DNA from: Blastomyces gilchristii SLH14081
Taxonomy: Eukaryota; Ascomycota; Eurotiomycetes; Onygenales; Ajellomycetaceae
DNA: 64,000 bases
Assembly: GCF_000003855.2 (NCBI RefSeq)
Contig: NW_003101680.1
Coordinates: 1,684,976-1,748,975, forward strand
Direction of reading: 5' to 3'
Shown: positions 1 through 12,625 of the stretch, one piece after another
How positions within the stretch are numbered: position 1 is the first letter of the stretch
How the letters are laid out: the number at the start of each line of letters is the position of its first letter
Made by a program: the position numbers and the translations under genes
Notes under the pieces: generated by a model
Seen by the model: the letters and a program-made list of their open reading frames with translations, nothing else
What the model was told of the DNA's origin: nothing
Databases searched by the model: none

Positions 1-594
1 GAAAGTTCTGAAGTTCTGAAAGTTCGTGAACAGGAGCAAGCGAACGAGGTTAACAATCTCCGAGTTGCCGTGGCGGAGAAGTCTAAGGCTCTAGAAGAGC
101 TCGAGCAAGCTAAAACGGAAGCTCTCGCCGCACAAAAATTGGAACTCGAGGCATATTTCCGAAATATCAAGATAGAAGATGATCGAGCGGCCAATGAACG
201 GCTAGAGGAACGGGAGAAGGCACTAATTGCTCAATTTAACGAGAAACACCGCATAGAGCTGGAAACCCTTCAAGCATCGTTTGCAGCAGAGCTCCAACAC
301 GTCCAAAAAGCACACGCGGCCGCTGTTCACGAATTCGTTACCAGGCTAGATTCTGTTGCCGAGAAAGGAAGAGACGACAACCAATTCATCGCATTACTGG
401 ATGGGAAACTCAGTCGAAACCGAAGTAAAGGAACGACAGCAACAACAACAACGACAGGAAAGGAGAAAAGTGTGAGCCACATTCGCGCACTATGTAGGGA
501 GATTTTCCATGTGGGCAAGTCCAGAGCCAGGAACAGTTCTAGCGAACGTAGCAGAACGCCAGATTCTCGCCCGGATTCTGGCGTTGATTGTTAG
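1..594 (+). CDS. C-terminal part of a coiled-coil protein (partial)
   Basis: The frame is open from the first base of the window to the TAG-preceded stop region ending at 594, so this is the last ~197 codons of a gene that starts upstream. The visible part is rich in E, K, A, L and Q with heptad-like spacing for about residues 1-125, which suggests a long coiled coil. It then changes to a short Thr-rich stretch and a basic, Ser/Arg-rich tail (HIRALCREIFHVGKS, then RSRTPDSRPDSG). No catalytic motif is visible. I do not recognise the family; fungal filament, motor-adaptor or vesicle-tether proteins would all fit. The frame and coding status are fairly secure, the function is not. Confidence 0.6.
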   Translation, partial: ESSEVLKVREQEQANEVNNLRVAVAEKSKALEELEQAKTEALAAQKLELEAYFRNIKIEDDRAANERLEEREKALIAQFNEKHRIELETLQASFAAELQHVQKAHAAAVHEFVTRLDSVAEKGRDDNQFIALLDGKLSRNRSKGTTATTTTTGKEKSVSHIRALCREIFHVGKSRARNSSSERSRTPDSRPDSGVDC

Positions 595-1943
595 CGTAAC
601 TCCAAGTACAAATATCTCGGATCAGACATGATTTCTTCCTCTTTTTTCGGCTTGATGGCGTTTTACCAGGTGTGCGGGATTGCTTCATATTTAGGCGAAC
701 GGGATACGGCGTGTGGACGGTAGAACATGGGATTTCTACTTCTTACTTTGGTTTGAATATATCCCGATTCTCTCTCAGTTGGAATTTTCGTTGCGTGTCG
801 TCGGTCCACAGCTAGCAAATTTATGACTTGATTGTTCTCTATATCTTCTCATGGACATTCTTAACAGGCGCAGCCGTTTCTGGAGATGAGCGAGGCATGT
901 CATATATTGGTTTAAATGAAATGAATCGATCTCCACTCGTATGTACTGGTATGCGAACGTGGTAGCTGATAACACACCAACAGCATCTTTGCTTCATCGC
1001 TTCCACAGCGCAATTTCAACGCTTTGGGTTACTAAAATTCCTATTCTCCACTCAAGTTGTGAGTCCCTAATCGCACTATCATTGTTCGAACAGTATATCC
1101 TTTACAACTCTCAACGTTTATTAGAGGAGCACGGATTGAAAATTGAAAAAAGCCTCTTGACCATAGTGGCCAGGCCCAACAACGGCCCCTTGCCTGGAGG
1201 TCCTTGTAACTACCAGATAGCAGCTTACGAATCCCACTACTCTACTCTGTAGATGCCCATTCCTTGAACTCTGGCGAGTTCGGATCAGCACCATAAAGGA
1301 CTCTATACATGCCAAACGCTTCCATCTTCAAGGGAGGTGTTGATGTGGTGGACTTTCATATTTCATAGCTTCCCTATGGAAGCGGAAACACTCCGATCTC
1401 AATCACAGAGGCTCATATACCAGATATCGGACCGCGCTGGATATGACTTTATAGAGTCAGCTCGTTCTAGTTGTAACATTAGAGCCGTCAAGATGTTATT
1501 AATCATGAAACGGTTCGCTGGTCCTATTAGCACAGACATGAAGCGATCCAGTCACGGTCATCACGGTTTTGTTGCGACGACACCAGACCTGGTAACCTTG
1601 GAGGTTGACGGAAATGTTAGGAGAATAGTCAGCACTCATGCGAGGCTGTCTGAGTTTGTAGTGGACTGGGCTTAGTTACTTGCAGTTTAAATTAAAGGAG
1701 ATATAATGCCTTGAACGGCATCAATTAGGGCTTCGCGGGCACGTGGGCCCAAAATTGCGTCGGACAATCGTTTGCCCCGCCAAAGCTTCAACCCCATCGA
1801 TTTTCTACCCCTCGACAATTGCGAATCTTCAGCTGCGCCATTTCTCAAAACTGTTTTCGATAACCACTAACATATTCATTTCTCATCTCCCGCCTGTGGG
1901 AGCTTTGTATACGTTAAACAATTCCCAGAAATTAAAGAAAATA
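595..1943. other. intergenic region, no gene recognised
   Basis: About 1.35 kb between the coiled-coil gene and the methylthioadenosine phosphorylase gene. Several open frames of 60-112 codons occur on both strands (longest 1337-1675, plus), but none shows a recognisable domain, low-complexity bias or convincing splice partners. The last few hundred bases should contain the promoter and 5' UTR of the next gene. Confidence 0.5.
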
Positions 1944-3123
1944 ATGGCAGCCCTCGCAGAAACATACAATGGTACGTAGGGCTCGGCGGAGCTATGCGCT
2001 ACTCCCTGACACTCTTCCGCCGCAGGGGTTAAAAATGGAGATATAGATCAGTCGATACTAACAACGACAACTTTATTATATCTAGACCCAGTCCATATTG
2101 CTGTTATCGGCGGCACCGGACTTCGCGAATTGCCCAATTTCACGCAAGTCGCATCCCTCACCATCACCACACCATGGGGATCCCCATCCTCTCCGATAGC
2201 CATTCTCCACCACACCTGCTCCACAAGCGGCAAGGTAGTCCCTGTCGCATTCCTCAGTCGACACGGTCTACACCACGAATACGCACCACACGAGGTACCT
2301 GCGCGCGCCAACATCGCTGCCCTCCGCTCAATCGGGGTGCGAAGTATTGTCGCGTTTTCCGCCGTTGGAAGTTTGCAAGAGGCTATTAAGCCGCGAGACT
2401 TTGTCGTTCCGGACCAGGTTATTGACCGGACGAAGGGGGTGCGGCCATGGACGTTCTTCGAGGGTGGCGCGGTGGCACATGTTGGTTTCGCGGACCCGTT
2501 CGATGAGCAGATGGCGAAGATCGTGAGGGCGTGTGGACATAGTTTGGAAGGGGATGGGGTCGTGTTGCATGATCGTGGTACACTGATATGCATGGGTATG
2601 GTCTCTTTTCACTCCTTCCCTCCTTCCCTCCTTGTTTAATAAGCGCCGTTGTTCGGGAATAAAATAAAACAAAAGGAGGTAGAAAGCTAAATGTTCAATA
2701 CCCTTCGCATGATAAACAGAGGGCCCCCAATTCAGCACACGCGCAGAGAGTAACCTCTACCGCTCCTGGGGTGGCAGCGTCGTCAACATGTCCTGTCTTC
2801 CCGAAGCAAAACTGGCCCGAGAAGCTGAGATTGCATATCAGATGATTTGCATGTCCACCGACTATGACTGTTGGCACCCAGAGACGGCAGATGTCACAGT
2901 CGAAATGGTCATGGCCAATATGAAAATGAACTCAGTGAATGCGAGAAACTTCATCGGTGCGGTGCTCGATGAACTCACAAAGGATGAACACGCAGCTCTG
3001 GTGCAAGGAAAGCATCTAGAAGGCACATGTAAATTTGGTCTGAGCACGGCTCCTGGACACCTGAGCACGGAAGCCCTTGCGAAACTCGTGTGGCTTTTCC
3101 CCGGATATTTTAGTAATAATTAA
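1944..3123 (+). CDS. MEU1: S-methyl-5'-thioadenosine phosphorylase (MTAP)
   Basis: Phosphorolyses 5'-methylthioadenosine to adenine and 5-methylthioribose-1-phosphate, the first step of methionine salvage after polyamine synthesis; cytosol/nucleus. Exons 1944-1971, 2086-2595 and 2720-3123 give 313 aa, between human MTAP (283) and yeast Meu1 (337). The start is a 9-codon first exon whose splice creates the Asp-Pro-Val-His opening of the family. Seen: N-terminal GGTGLREL loop, SRHG, the CMEGPQFSTRAES block at about residues 178-190 (only complete after joining exons 2 and 3), NMSCLPEAKLAREAE near 202, and TDYDCWHP near 226, which carries the purine-site Asp residues. Introns are GT..AG with a tactaac branch site in intron 1. 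It stands alone. Family assignment is very sure; the phosphorylase motifs fit MTAP, not ordinary purine-nucleoside phosphorylase. Confidence 0.95.
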
Positions 3124-5130
3124 GCGTGGTATTTGTGATAAAGGGTATTGCTTCGAGTATTTGGTAGTTCAGGCCACTTTTCTACTTAATTTTACTACAT
3201 ACATAGACCGTCTGAGATATTACCTTACCGGTTTGGGAAAGATCCCAACGAGCACCCCCTCGAAGTATGATTTCCTATAAAAAAGATATTTGGTAGTAAA
3301 TTAAGGAATATCTCGTCAAAATTTCCGTCGACAAACCCTTTAACCATTCCTCACGAAGCTCTGAATCTCGCAAAGGGAATACTATCGGCAGAGACGTCAA
3401 CCAAGTAGCCCCACACTGCCTCCTCGTGTGCTTTGGGGGCACTATTAATAATACAGCGTACATTGTCGTTGCCCCTTTCCAAAATATTAATTCCCTTTGA
3501 TGCTTGTTTGGTGGCGCTATATTTACTACTTCTTGGCCAAGTCGGCTGAAATGCGCAAGCGAGATATAAACCATGCGCCGATACTACCTACGAATCCTTC
3601 CAACATGTCCCATGGGTTGTTTATAGAGCGAACCTTCCCATGTGCTTGTTTCGTGTCACCTCGGTCATGTCGATCCTCTATCTAGTTCTAGGTAGTTCCA
3701 AGTATTTCGCGCCAGGTGAAGGCTTAGGCGCAACTCAACCCTACGACAAGTTGACAACGGCTCCATGCTCAACCCACAAAAATGTCGGCAGTTTTGGCTT
3801 TCAGGGCTCTCTGTCGGCCCGACCTGGCCTGACTCTTGAACCCCTGATCAATTTTGGCTGGTGAAATTTAGCACCATCCGGCAAAGAATCGCGCTCAGCT
3901 GACAGGGGGCGAAAAAGAAATATCATTGAGAAAACTTGAATTCGGCTGGCGCGTGGTGAGTTTCCTCGCGTTTCACAGCAGGCATGCCCGCTGCCCACAC
4001 GACCGGCCAATGGGCCAAGGGGACGCCACTGGATGGTGAATAAGAGCGCGGGAAGCAGATGGAAGACAGGGAAGAAAAAGAGGGTTAATGCCGCCTAATC
4101 GGTTGTTGCTATTGAGGCATATTATTGCCGGCTCTTGAAGGCCCACCGGAAACCTGGAATATGGCGGTGATCAGCATCTTCCAACGTATTGTCGATTGCA
4201 GAATCAGGGGAAGTTAGACCTCGCTTTAGGCTTTAGGCTTTTTTTCTTTTTTTTTTAAGCCGTTCGGAGAGCGGCCGCCTGCTGAGAATCTCCAGCAAAT
4301 CTCGTAGCTTGGTTGACAGGTATAACTACACTAAGAAAACGAACAAAAAAAAGAAACAGAAAAGAAAAGAGGATTATGTCTAAGCAATCACTGACATTCT
4401 CTTCACTCACTATATCTTGTATGTGAGCAAATGAGTGACTGAACTAGCGAGACCGAGTGGCAGACAGGGAGGCAGCGATCTATCTGAGGGGTCAGGGGCA
4501 CCGAGAACAGAGGCAGAGGCATATAACTGCCGGATACGGCGGAATATGCCATGACGGTAGATTTGAGAATTGCCGCATTGTCAACTTCTCCAGAGTTACA
4601 ATATAGAACAAGTCTATAATTAGAGCCGAACCGATGCACATCTCGCATGTCAGAAAATACAAACATGCATCATAAGGTTAGTTGTGCCTGAAGACAGGGA
4701 GGCATGGGGACAAGAGTGTTGCAGTGATGCAGTGATGAAATTGAAAACAACCCTCTTTCACCAGATCAGTTAGGATCAGTTAGGTCTACTCCCAAGAACA
4801 GTCATAAGTATAACTAACAGATCCTCCATCCCCCAGTCCACATGCACGAAACAACTGTTCCCCCACCCGGGCCACAGCACGGCGCTCTTCCAGTCTATAA
4901 AGCCACAGAAATACCCTGTGATGTGGTCAGTCAGTCAGTCAACCTGGACGGCTGCACCATTGAGGTGGAAATAATACCTGAGCCTGTTCTGTGTCGATGA
5001 GCGTTTCTAGGCTGAGTGAGACTGAAATAATCCTTCACTCCTCCGCCTATTCCTTCTCTTAGATTTCTCTTCTCTTCTCTTTTCCTTTCTTTCATTCATT
5101 CTTTAATTTTTACTTCCTTATCCTCTGGAA
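3124..5130. other. intergenic region and beta-glucosidase upstream region
   Basis: About 2 kb without a credible gene. It contains A-rich and T-rich runs (around 4230-4260 and 4340-4370), a short direct repeat of tcag units near 4925-4940 and a CT-rich pyrimidine tract (about 5035-5110) just before the beta-glucosidase start, typical of fungal promoters near the transcription start. Open frames on both strands are short and show no family features. Confidence 0.5.
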
Positions 5131-7950
5131 ATGCCGTTCTTTAAATCATTTCTTATTGGTGTCGTTGGTGCGCTAAATTGTTCCGCCCTTGCAAACCAAG
5201 ATACCAGCAGCTCTCCACCCCTCGAACCGAGGCAGAATGGTGCCCCAGAGTGGACGTCTCCTCCATATTATCCTGCACCCGTGGGTGGTTGGGTACCTGA
5301 ATGGGAAGAGGCATATGCCAAAGCCCATGCAGTAGTTGCGAACATGACCCTCGCTGAGAAAGTCAATCTGACAACAGGCACCGGTTTCGCTATGGGCCCC
5401 TGCGTGGGACAGACAGGAAGTGCACCTCGATTCGGAATCCCTAGGCTTTGTCTGCAGGACGGCCCCCTTGGTGTCCGAAATACAGATCACATCACAGCCT
5501 TCCCAGCAGGAATCACTGTGGGAGCCACATTCGACAAGAAGTTGATGTACGACCGCGGTGTTGCGATGGGCAGGGAGTTTCGTGGCAAAGGGGTAAATGT
5601 CCACCTTGGTCCATCTGTAGGTCCACTGGGCCGCAAGCCACGCGGAGGACGGAACTGGGAAGGATTCGGCATGGATCCATCCCTTCAGGGAATCGCCAGT
5701 TCCCTGACAATCAAGGGCGTTCAAAGCAGGGGAGTGATCGCGACTGTGAAGCATCTTGTCGGAAACGAGCAGGAGATGTTTCGTATGGTGTTCCCTGTTC
5801 AGCCCCTGGACTTCCTCCAGAAACCATACTCGGCCAATATCGATGACAGGACGCTGCACGAGTTGTATCTCTGGCCTTTTGCAGACTCTGTCAAAGCGGG
5901 GGTTGGTTCCGTTATGATGGCATACAATGACGTACGACCATTTTCTTCATTTCAACTTCCAACAACGAGGGAAACTTCTTAGTTCAGTAGATGGTATTAA
6001 CTTTATCCTATAGGTTAACAGCTCCTCATCCAGCCAAAACAGCAAGCTGATCAACGGCATTCTTAAAGATGAATTGGGATTCCAGGGATTCACTATGACT
6101 GATTGGTTCGCCCATATTGGAGGCGTTTCATCCGCACTTGCTGGCCTGGACATGGCTATGCCAGGAGATGGTGCTTCTCCATTATCAGGGCATAGTTATT
6201 GGGCAGGCGAATTGTCACGTTCGGTCCTAAATGGGACTGTACCCCTAGAGCGGTTAAATGATATGGTACGTTGGCTGATTTCTCTCCTTTCCTCATATAC
6301 CCGTACTTTGCATGCGCGACGGTCATAACCCCCAGGCTCGGTAACTAACTTTGGGATTAGGCTACCCGGATTGTTGCTACATGGTTCAAGTTAGGGCAGG
6401 ACAAGGACTTTCCATTGCCAAACTTCTCAACCCACACAACTGCTGAAAAGGGGCTTCTGCACCCTGGCGCTGTATTTTCTCCAATCGGCATCGTCAACAA
6501 ATTCGTCGACGTCCAAGAGAACCACAATACCATCGCGAGAGCCGTTGCTAGGGATGGTATTACCCTTCTAAAAAATGATGATAATGTTCTCCCCTTGAAC
6601 CCGGACTCTTCAATCAGGGTATTTGGCACCGACGCGGGTCCCGATCCACTGGGGCTCAACCCCTGTCCAGACAGAGGTTGCAACAGGGGTGTCTTAACGA
6701 TGGGATGGGGAAGTGGAACAGCCAGAGTTCCTTACCTTGTAACTCCTCAAGAAGGCATCGAGGCCAGAGCCCCGAAGACAAAGTTTCACATCAGCAATCG
6801 TTTCCCCCTCATTATAGACGTGAAGCCTGAAGATATTGCAATTGTCTTCATCAATTCGGATTCTGGCGAGAACTACATTATCGTTGAAGGAAATCCAGGA
6901 GACCGGACGATGGCGGGTCTATATGCCTGGCATGGTGGTGACAAGCTTGTCATGGATGCGGCGAAGAAGTTCTCGACTGTGATTGTTGTCGTTCACACCG
7001 TTGGCCCAATTATCATGGAGAAATGGATCGATCTCCCATCGGTGAAAGCAGTGTTGGTTGCCCATCTCCCAGGCCAGGAAGCAGGTACTATTGCCGATAT
7101 TCTCTTCGGAGATCACAGCCCCAGCGGCCATCTGCCGTACACGATTCCGAAATCCGAAGCCGACTATCCAGACAGCGTCAATCTCATATATGACCCTATA
7201 ATCCAGATCCAAGATACATTTACCGAAGGCTTGTATATCGACTACCGCCACTTCGTCAAGGAAAACATCACCGCGCGATACCCCTTCGGTCACGGGCTTT
7301 CATACACAGCGTTCAAATTCAGCGAGCCGAAACTCATACCCGTTACACCGCTCACCGAATACCCCCCAGAGAGACCTGCTAAACTTTCCCCTCCAACATT
7401 CTCCAACGACATCCCGCCTGCAGCCGAAGCAGCGTGGCCAAAGGGTCTGAACCGAATCTGGCGCTACCTATACCCATACCTCGATGACCCTTCCTCCATC
7501 AAGCCAGGCAAGGATTACCCATACCCGGAAGGGTACAGCACAACGCCCCAACCGCCCCCGCGCGCTGGAGGGCGGGAGGGCGGCAACCCAGCCCTCTGGG
7601 ACATCGCATTCAAAGTCGACGTCAAAGTCACCAACACAGGCAAGGTAGCCGGGCGCTCTGTGGCACAGTTGTATGTGCAGCCGCCACCAGAGCGAGCGGC
7701 AGATACACCCAAGCTACAGCTAAGACAGTTTGAGAAAACACGAGTGCTGCAGCCGGGCGAGAGCGAGATTCTATGTCTTGAGATTACGCGGAGGGATATG
7801 AGTGTTTGGGACGTTACCACGCAGGACTGGCAGATTCCGCAAATGGCCAAGGGTGCGAAGTTGTGGGTTGGTGAGAGCGTGGAGGACTTGAAGGTGGTGT
7901 GCGAGGTTGGCGGTGGTGAGTGCAGGGATGCTAGAATGGAGACGCAGTAG
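5131..7950 (+). CDS. secreted beta-glucosidase, glycoside hydrolase family 3
   Basis: Removes terminal non-reducing beta-D-glucosyl residues from cello-oligosaccharides and related glucosides, outside the cell. Exons 5131-5931, 6014-6265 and 6361-7950 give 880 aa, the usual size of fungal GH3 beta-glucosidases. Residues 1-22 look like a signal peptide (hydrophobic [15 protein letters not shown]). The N-terminal GH3 barrel has [17 protein letters not shown] and GFTMTDW; the Asp of this last motif (about residue 297) sits at the catalytic nucleophile position. The C-terminal sandwich has NSDSGENY, with Glu near 521 at the expected acid/base position, then a fibronectin-III-like end ([18 protein letters not shown]). 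Trp replaces the more common Phe in GGRNFEGF and Thr replaces Ser in SDW. Both introns were set by restoring conserved motifs. Substrate range cannot be told from sequence. Confidence 0.93.
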
Positions 7951-8539
7951 TTTATTTAACCTAATGGCGCTCGCGATAGATTGAACAGGGATTGATAATA
8001 CTCATTCCTGTGCTCTGTCAATATACCAAGCCTTACTTCAAAAGATACTAGATTCGGTCTCTACCTCTTCGACCGAATGTGGCCTTAACCCACACTGCCG
8101 GTATAATTGTATATAACCATGGTTGTATAGAAATCATACCCAAGGCGTTGCCTGTATAATTTTAACGGTGCAATCGGCAAGGTTACAGGGTGGTAACTAC
8201 CGATGTTCTATCTAACATCTGGGCTGCTAAATGGAAGGTTTCTACCTTTTGGTTTCGTTCCCTTCTCTTTACCTTTATTTTCATTTTTGGCTCTCTCTAT
8301 CACTCCATGGTCTAGTCCCTGAGAATAGGCTCCTTTGAGTCTGTATTGAAAACGCTGGTTATAAATAAAACAGAGTAACAGAGTATTAATATCCGTTGAG
8401 TTGTATCTCCTCCGCCCCGTGCCTTTTTTTCTTTTTTTCTTTTTCCTATTTTGAGTATCACTGTGCACAGCTCGGAGTGCCAACACTTCCCTACCGGGAA
8501 GAGTAGAGCGATGGCCCACCACGTCATGCTCAACAGGAT
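7951..8539. other. intergenic region between convergent genes
   Basis: About 590 bases between the 3' ends of the beta-glucosidase and the minus-strand F-box-like gene. It should hold both 3' UTRs. A pyrimidine run (ctttttttctttttttcttttt-like, about 8422-8445) is visible; no gene or RNA was recognised. Confidence 0.5.
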
Positions 8540-10147
8540 TCATTCATTCCGCGAAAATGAAGCAGAAATTCTCTCGTACGCATTCGGTCCCTTGGTTCCC
8601 CACGCAATCAGTCCCCTGCGCTCTACCCCAACCTTGTCCCACCAGAGTTCCCTAATATCCCGGGGGATCTGCCAAACGACACCCATATCGCGATCGTCAG
8701 GCCGTACGATGATCATCCAGGAGTACCAGCGTATCCAACCAACGTACTGACGGTCGAATGCCACTATGGAGTCATAGCATGGTTGAACAGCAGTAGTCTC
8801 TCCTGGCATGAGAAACTCTATGTGGAGACTCTGCTCTGTTATCAAATGACCGCTCCAGGAGAGGGTGAAGCTAAGTTGTCGGAGTCTGGGCATGTGTAAG
8901 ACAGCACGACTCATTGCACGTACGAGAGGATCAAAGGTACGTGGGCAGAACAACCAGCGCCACTGATATGGAGGGCATTCGAAGTATTCCAGAACACTCC
9001 CATTGTCGGAATCCTCGGAATCCTCGGAATCCTCGTACAAATCAAAAGGTGCTAATTCCGGGGAGCCTATCAAGTACCACTTTCCCCCAGGATGCAAGTT
9101 CCCATAAGTTAACATAAGCCGTTCTAGGTTGACCCATGATGGTTTTGGTTGAGTTACGCTGGTAGGAAATGAGGGTGAAAATGGGCAGAACAACTCGGGT
9201 GACAAGCCCCATGGATAAAATCTTAGTTCGATCTCGGTTAAGTGATGCACATGCATGAAAAGGGCCAGGGATAGTGAGAGTAGGTCAATGGGATGATTTC
9301 CATTCCAGCTTGGAGCGTCCAAATTATGATTTTGAAGGGACCGACCGGAACATCCAACGTGAAAGGATTTCAAGCTAGGCAAGGAAAGTTTTCGTAATGC
9401 CATACTGAGAGCTGAGAAGAAGCAATGTCAATAACCTTGTCAATCATGGATCAGAACCAATAAGAGGTACACACATGATCTGAAATCTTGAATACTGGTT
9501 CTGAGAACTGAGAAATTCATCGTCCAAACAAAATAATAAACGTTCGTAACGTTGCTAAGGCAGTTTGCGATTTTGAGGAAAGCTGTGGGATGCACACTAT
9601 GGATGATTAAACACTTCACTCTATAAAGGGTTGGCAAACTCTCCTGTCCTTGGAATTTCAACATCAACAGCGTTTGGGGTTTCCAGACAGGGTTGATTCT
9701 TAAAGTCAGGGGGGCAGCCCGGTGGGTTATGTTGGCTGCGACAAACTCATCCTCCCATTCCCTGAGAAAGCCAAACAGATTCCGTACCGCCAATTCAAAG
9801 TCCATATCTAATTCTTGTTGCCTATCAATCGAACAATCCTCTAGCATCTCCGGAAGCAGCGCACCTGGCCATCCTGTCTGGTAACACCTGGGAACCGTAG
9901 GGTGAGAATAGAGCAACTCCGAGAGTATGCTCCGGCGACGGAGACCGATAAAAATCTGGCGAAACATTTCCCATTCAGCTGAAGAACTCCGAACCATAAT
10001 CGAACGCATCGTCTGCAGTTCCACTGCATTCTGCCAGGCACGAGATATACCAGCATAAGACGCGATTTTGGCGGCTTTTCTGCCGTTTTCAGGCTGTAAC
10101 AAGCATCTAACAATAAGCCCAACCGTCTCTGACGGGAGCTTGTCCAT
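8540..10147 (-). CDS. F-box-like protein
   Basis: Minus strand. Exon 1 is 9471-10147 and exon 2 is 8540-9404, joined by a 66-nt intron (GTACCT donor, CTCAG acceptor) that turns two open frames into one 513-aa protein. The N-terminus starts MDKLPSETVGLIVRCLL, a typical F-box opening (Leu-Pro-x-Glu then a hydrophobic helix), followed by YAGISRAWQNAVE, which matches the end of fungal F-boxes. The rest is a leucine-rich, helical protein with an acidic Glu-Asp-Ser repeat (EDSEDSEDSD, encoded near 9008-9040). F-box proteins normally bind Skp1 and bring targets to SCF ubiquitin ligases; this large lineage-specific fungal class mostly has unknown targets. The intron is a hand prediction; an alternative donor four bases upstream also exists. 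Confidence 0.7.
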
Positions 10148-10819
10148 TTTGAGCTGTTCTTGGGCAAAGTAACTAAATAACTTAACTAGTTATCCATACA
10201 AGGATAAATATAAAAAACACCACGCATCGACGTCTTCTCAATTCACGTCATTCCGAGGGAAGACTGGACAACAAAGTATTATGAGTGGATATTGTAGTTT
10301 TCGGATGTTTGTAAACAATAACCCGCCCGCCATCTCGCTTTCCATGTTCAAGCTCTTATTTCTCCCCTAGAGCTACCGCTTGAGCTTTTACCGGGAGTTG
10401 CCAGTTGCCATTGCCCCCGAACATGGTGGAAAGGCAACAGAGTCCATCCATGATGAGGGATGAGGTTCATAACGCCTTCTGATGTAGTTAACTAGTTAAC
10501 TTTTGTCACCTTGGGGCAAAAAAAAGTTGATTAAGTAATCAGAAAACTGCACGTGATACCACATTTGCCTCTGGCAAGCTTTGTTGGTCTACAGAGTATA
10601 TACACACTTCAAGCAATACTTAGCTCTCTATAATTGAAGGAGTGCTCGCTCAAGAGTCCTTTTTTATTTCTAGCCTTCATGTTTATACCTTTCCCGTACC
10701 GTGCCGTCATTTCCAGGGTGACCGCAGGTCGATTATTATATCTATCTTACGCGGGGTAAAAAAGAACGTTTGTTTCAGCGATAACTACAGTAGGCAGCTC
10801 AGCAGCTCACCCCGCCAAA
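10148..10819. other. divergent intergenic region with TAACTAGTTA palindromes
   Basis: About 670 bases between the divergent F-box-like gene and SAF4, so it must contain both promoters. Two copies of the palindrome TAACTAGTTA lie here (10183-10192, and within the 14-bp palindrome GTTAACTAGTTAAC at 10487-10500). No gene was recognised; a 82-codon open frame at 10642-10890 overlaps the true SAF4 start and is not credible. Confidence 0.45.
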
Positions 10820-12194
10820 ATGCAGGGCTTCAGTACGTTGTACCCCCTATTTTCTTAATTCATTCCGTTTCAGATAGGCATATGCTCTAGTTTCTAACGC
10901 AACTACCTAGATATGGGACGGTTAGTTCGTTCCTCCCCTCCCTCCCACACTGGTCCCCAATCGAATCTGGACTAATGCATAATCCAGCTATGTGCCCCCG
11001 GACCAAGAAGGCCTCACAACTGGCAACAAGCTTGCCAACAGGCACCCACTAGGTTCCCGCGCCCGGAACCTACATACAACTGGCGAACTCACCGTCCGAT
11101 TCGAAATGCCCTTTGCGGTCTGGTGTTCGACATGCAAACCCGCCGACAGCGTGTTAATCGGGCAGGGCGTGCGCTTCAACGCACTGAAAAAGCGCGTGGG
11201 GAACTACTACTCAACCCCCATCTACAGCTTCCGCATGAAACATACGGTTTGCGGCGGTTGGATAGAGGTCCGGACTGACCCAAAAAACACCGCATATGTG
11301 GTTACGGAGGGTGGACGGAGGAGGGATACAGGCGAGTTAGACAAGGGCGGATATGAGGAAGATGGTGCAATTACGTTACGGATACCTCCCGGTGCTGTCG
11401 CGGGGGAGTCTGCGGAGAAGGACGCGTTTGCGAAACTGGAAGGGAAGGTCGCGGATCAGAACCGCTTTATGACAGAGAAGGCACGCATGGAAGAGTTGAG
11501 GAAAAAGCAGGAACGTAACTGGGAGGATCCATACGAACAATCGCGGAAACTGCGGAGGGTGTTTCGGGCGGAAAGGAAACGGAGGGAGACTGCGCAGGGG
11601 GTCACAGAAGCCTTGCAGGACCGGATGAGTTTGGGGATCGAGTTGTTGGAAGAATCGGAGGGGGATCGAGTGAGGGCGGGCATGGTGGATTTTGCCCCCG
11701 CCGGAAATAATACTGTGGGCGGAGCGGTAGCGCGGCGTGTGATTTCAAAACCACTATTTGAGACTAAGTCGCTACCGGCCACTCCGCCGTGTAGAGGGCG
11801 GGGAAAGAAGGAGAAGCGGTCCAAAAAACCAGAGGTCATCGCGGCGGAGCGGAAGTTGTTGCTGCAGAAGGAGTTAAGTGGAAATACGAGGGCCGCTGTT
11901 GATCCCTTTTTGGTGGATGATAATTCGGACTGGACGCCTGGGGTTAAGCGGCGGAAGACGAACGGATCCGCAGCTGTGGTGCCACCCGGGGATATGGATA
12001 GGTCGCAAGAACGCCGGAAATGCGATGGTATCGAGAATAAGGATGGTGATAGTGGCGATATGTCGATTGCAGTGAACGGCAATAGGCCGCGGGAGTTAAT
12101 GGCTACAGGCGCAGATACGGAAACGTCCACTCCACGACAAGTAATGTCAGCCATACCCCTGGTGGGATATGAGTGGTCGGATGATTCCGAATAA
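10820..12194 (+). CDS. SAF4: splicing factor of the Yju2/CWC16 family (Saf4/CCDC130-like)
   Basis: Spliceosome-associated protein of the DUF572 family. Exons 10820-10832 (13 nt), 10911-10920 (10 nt) and 10988-12194 give 409 aa. The two tiny exons supply the conserved start MQGFNMGRYVPPDQEG; without them the long open frame begins inside it. The conserved domain (about residues 1-250) has CSTC, GVRFNALKKRVGNYYSTP, SFRMKHTVCGGWIE and RTDPKNTAYVV, which form a zinc-binding fold; His replaces the first Cys of the second pair. Residues after about 250 are basic and low-complexity (KKEKRSKKPE, nuclear-localisation-like), ending SDDSE. The AKHT-type residue pattern and MQGFNMGRY start favour the Saf4/CCDC130 branch over Yju2/CCDC94. 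Confidence in family is high; the branch is slightly less sure. Confidence 0.93.
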
Positions 12195-12625
12195 CCTGCG
12201 TGTGATCAGTTCCTTTTTTCTTTCCTCATTTTTTCTGACATAAACTGTACATTGTCTCTTGTTTATGTTCCTTTGACTCATGAGATACCCACTGGCGTTT
12301 TTGGCATTGGAAAATGTATATTTAGATCAACGAATTATGAAATGCAGATATGTATAACAGTTTGTTCAAGGCTCGTTCTATTCATCTACGCATAGTCGGG
12401 CCGTATTGATTTATTTCACATCGTCTATCTTACATGAATTCGTTCCTCAAACGTTTTACTCATTTATGGAAAGGTTCATAGCTGTTATAGTTTTCTTCAA
12501 ACGCTCCACGTAATAAAACTGTACCTCTCCTCTTATACCTCTTGTAGAGATGCGACCACCGCAGCATCCAGAATGGAAATTGCAGTGCAGACCATCATTG
12601 CCCACCAGCGGGATCTTTCTTCGCC
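12195..12625. other. intergenic region between convergent genes
   Basis: About 430 bases between the stop codons of SAF4 and the minus-strand RRD1; should contain both 3' UTRs and terminators. Nothing else was seen. A 73-codon minus frame at 12456-12677 overlaps the RRD1 end and is a shadow. Confidence 0.5.

Noticed and set aside
1337..1675. 112-codon plus frame upstream of MTAP
   Set aside because: No domain, no compositional signal and no splice partner; treated as chance.
2048..2593. 181-codon minus-strand open frame
   Set aside because: Antisense of MTAP exon 2, which has full family motifs.
5173..5859. 228-codon minus-strand open frame
   Set aside because: Antisense of the beta-glucosidase first exon.
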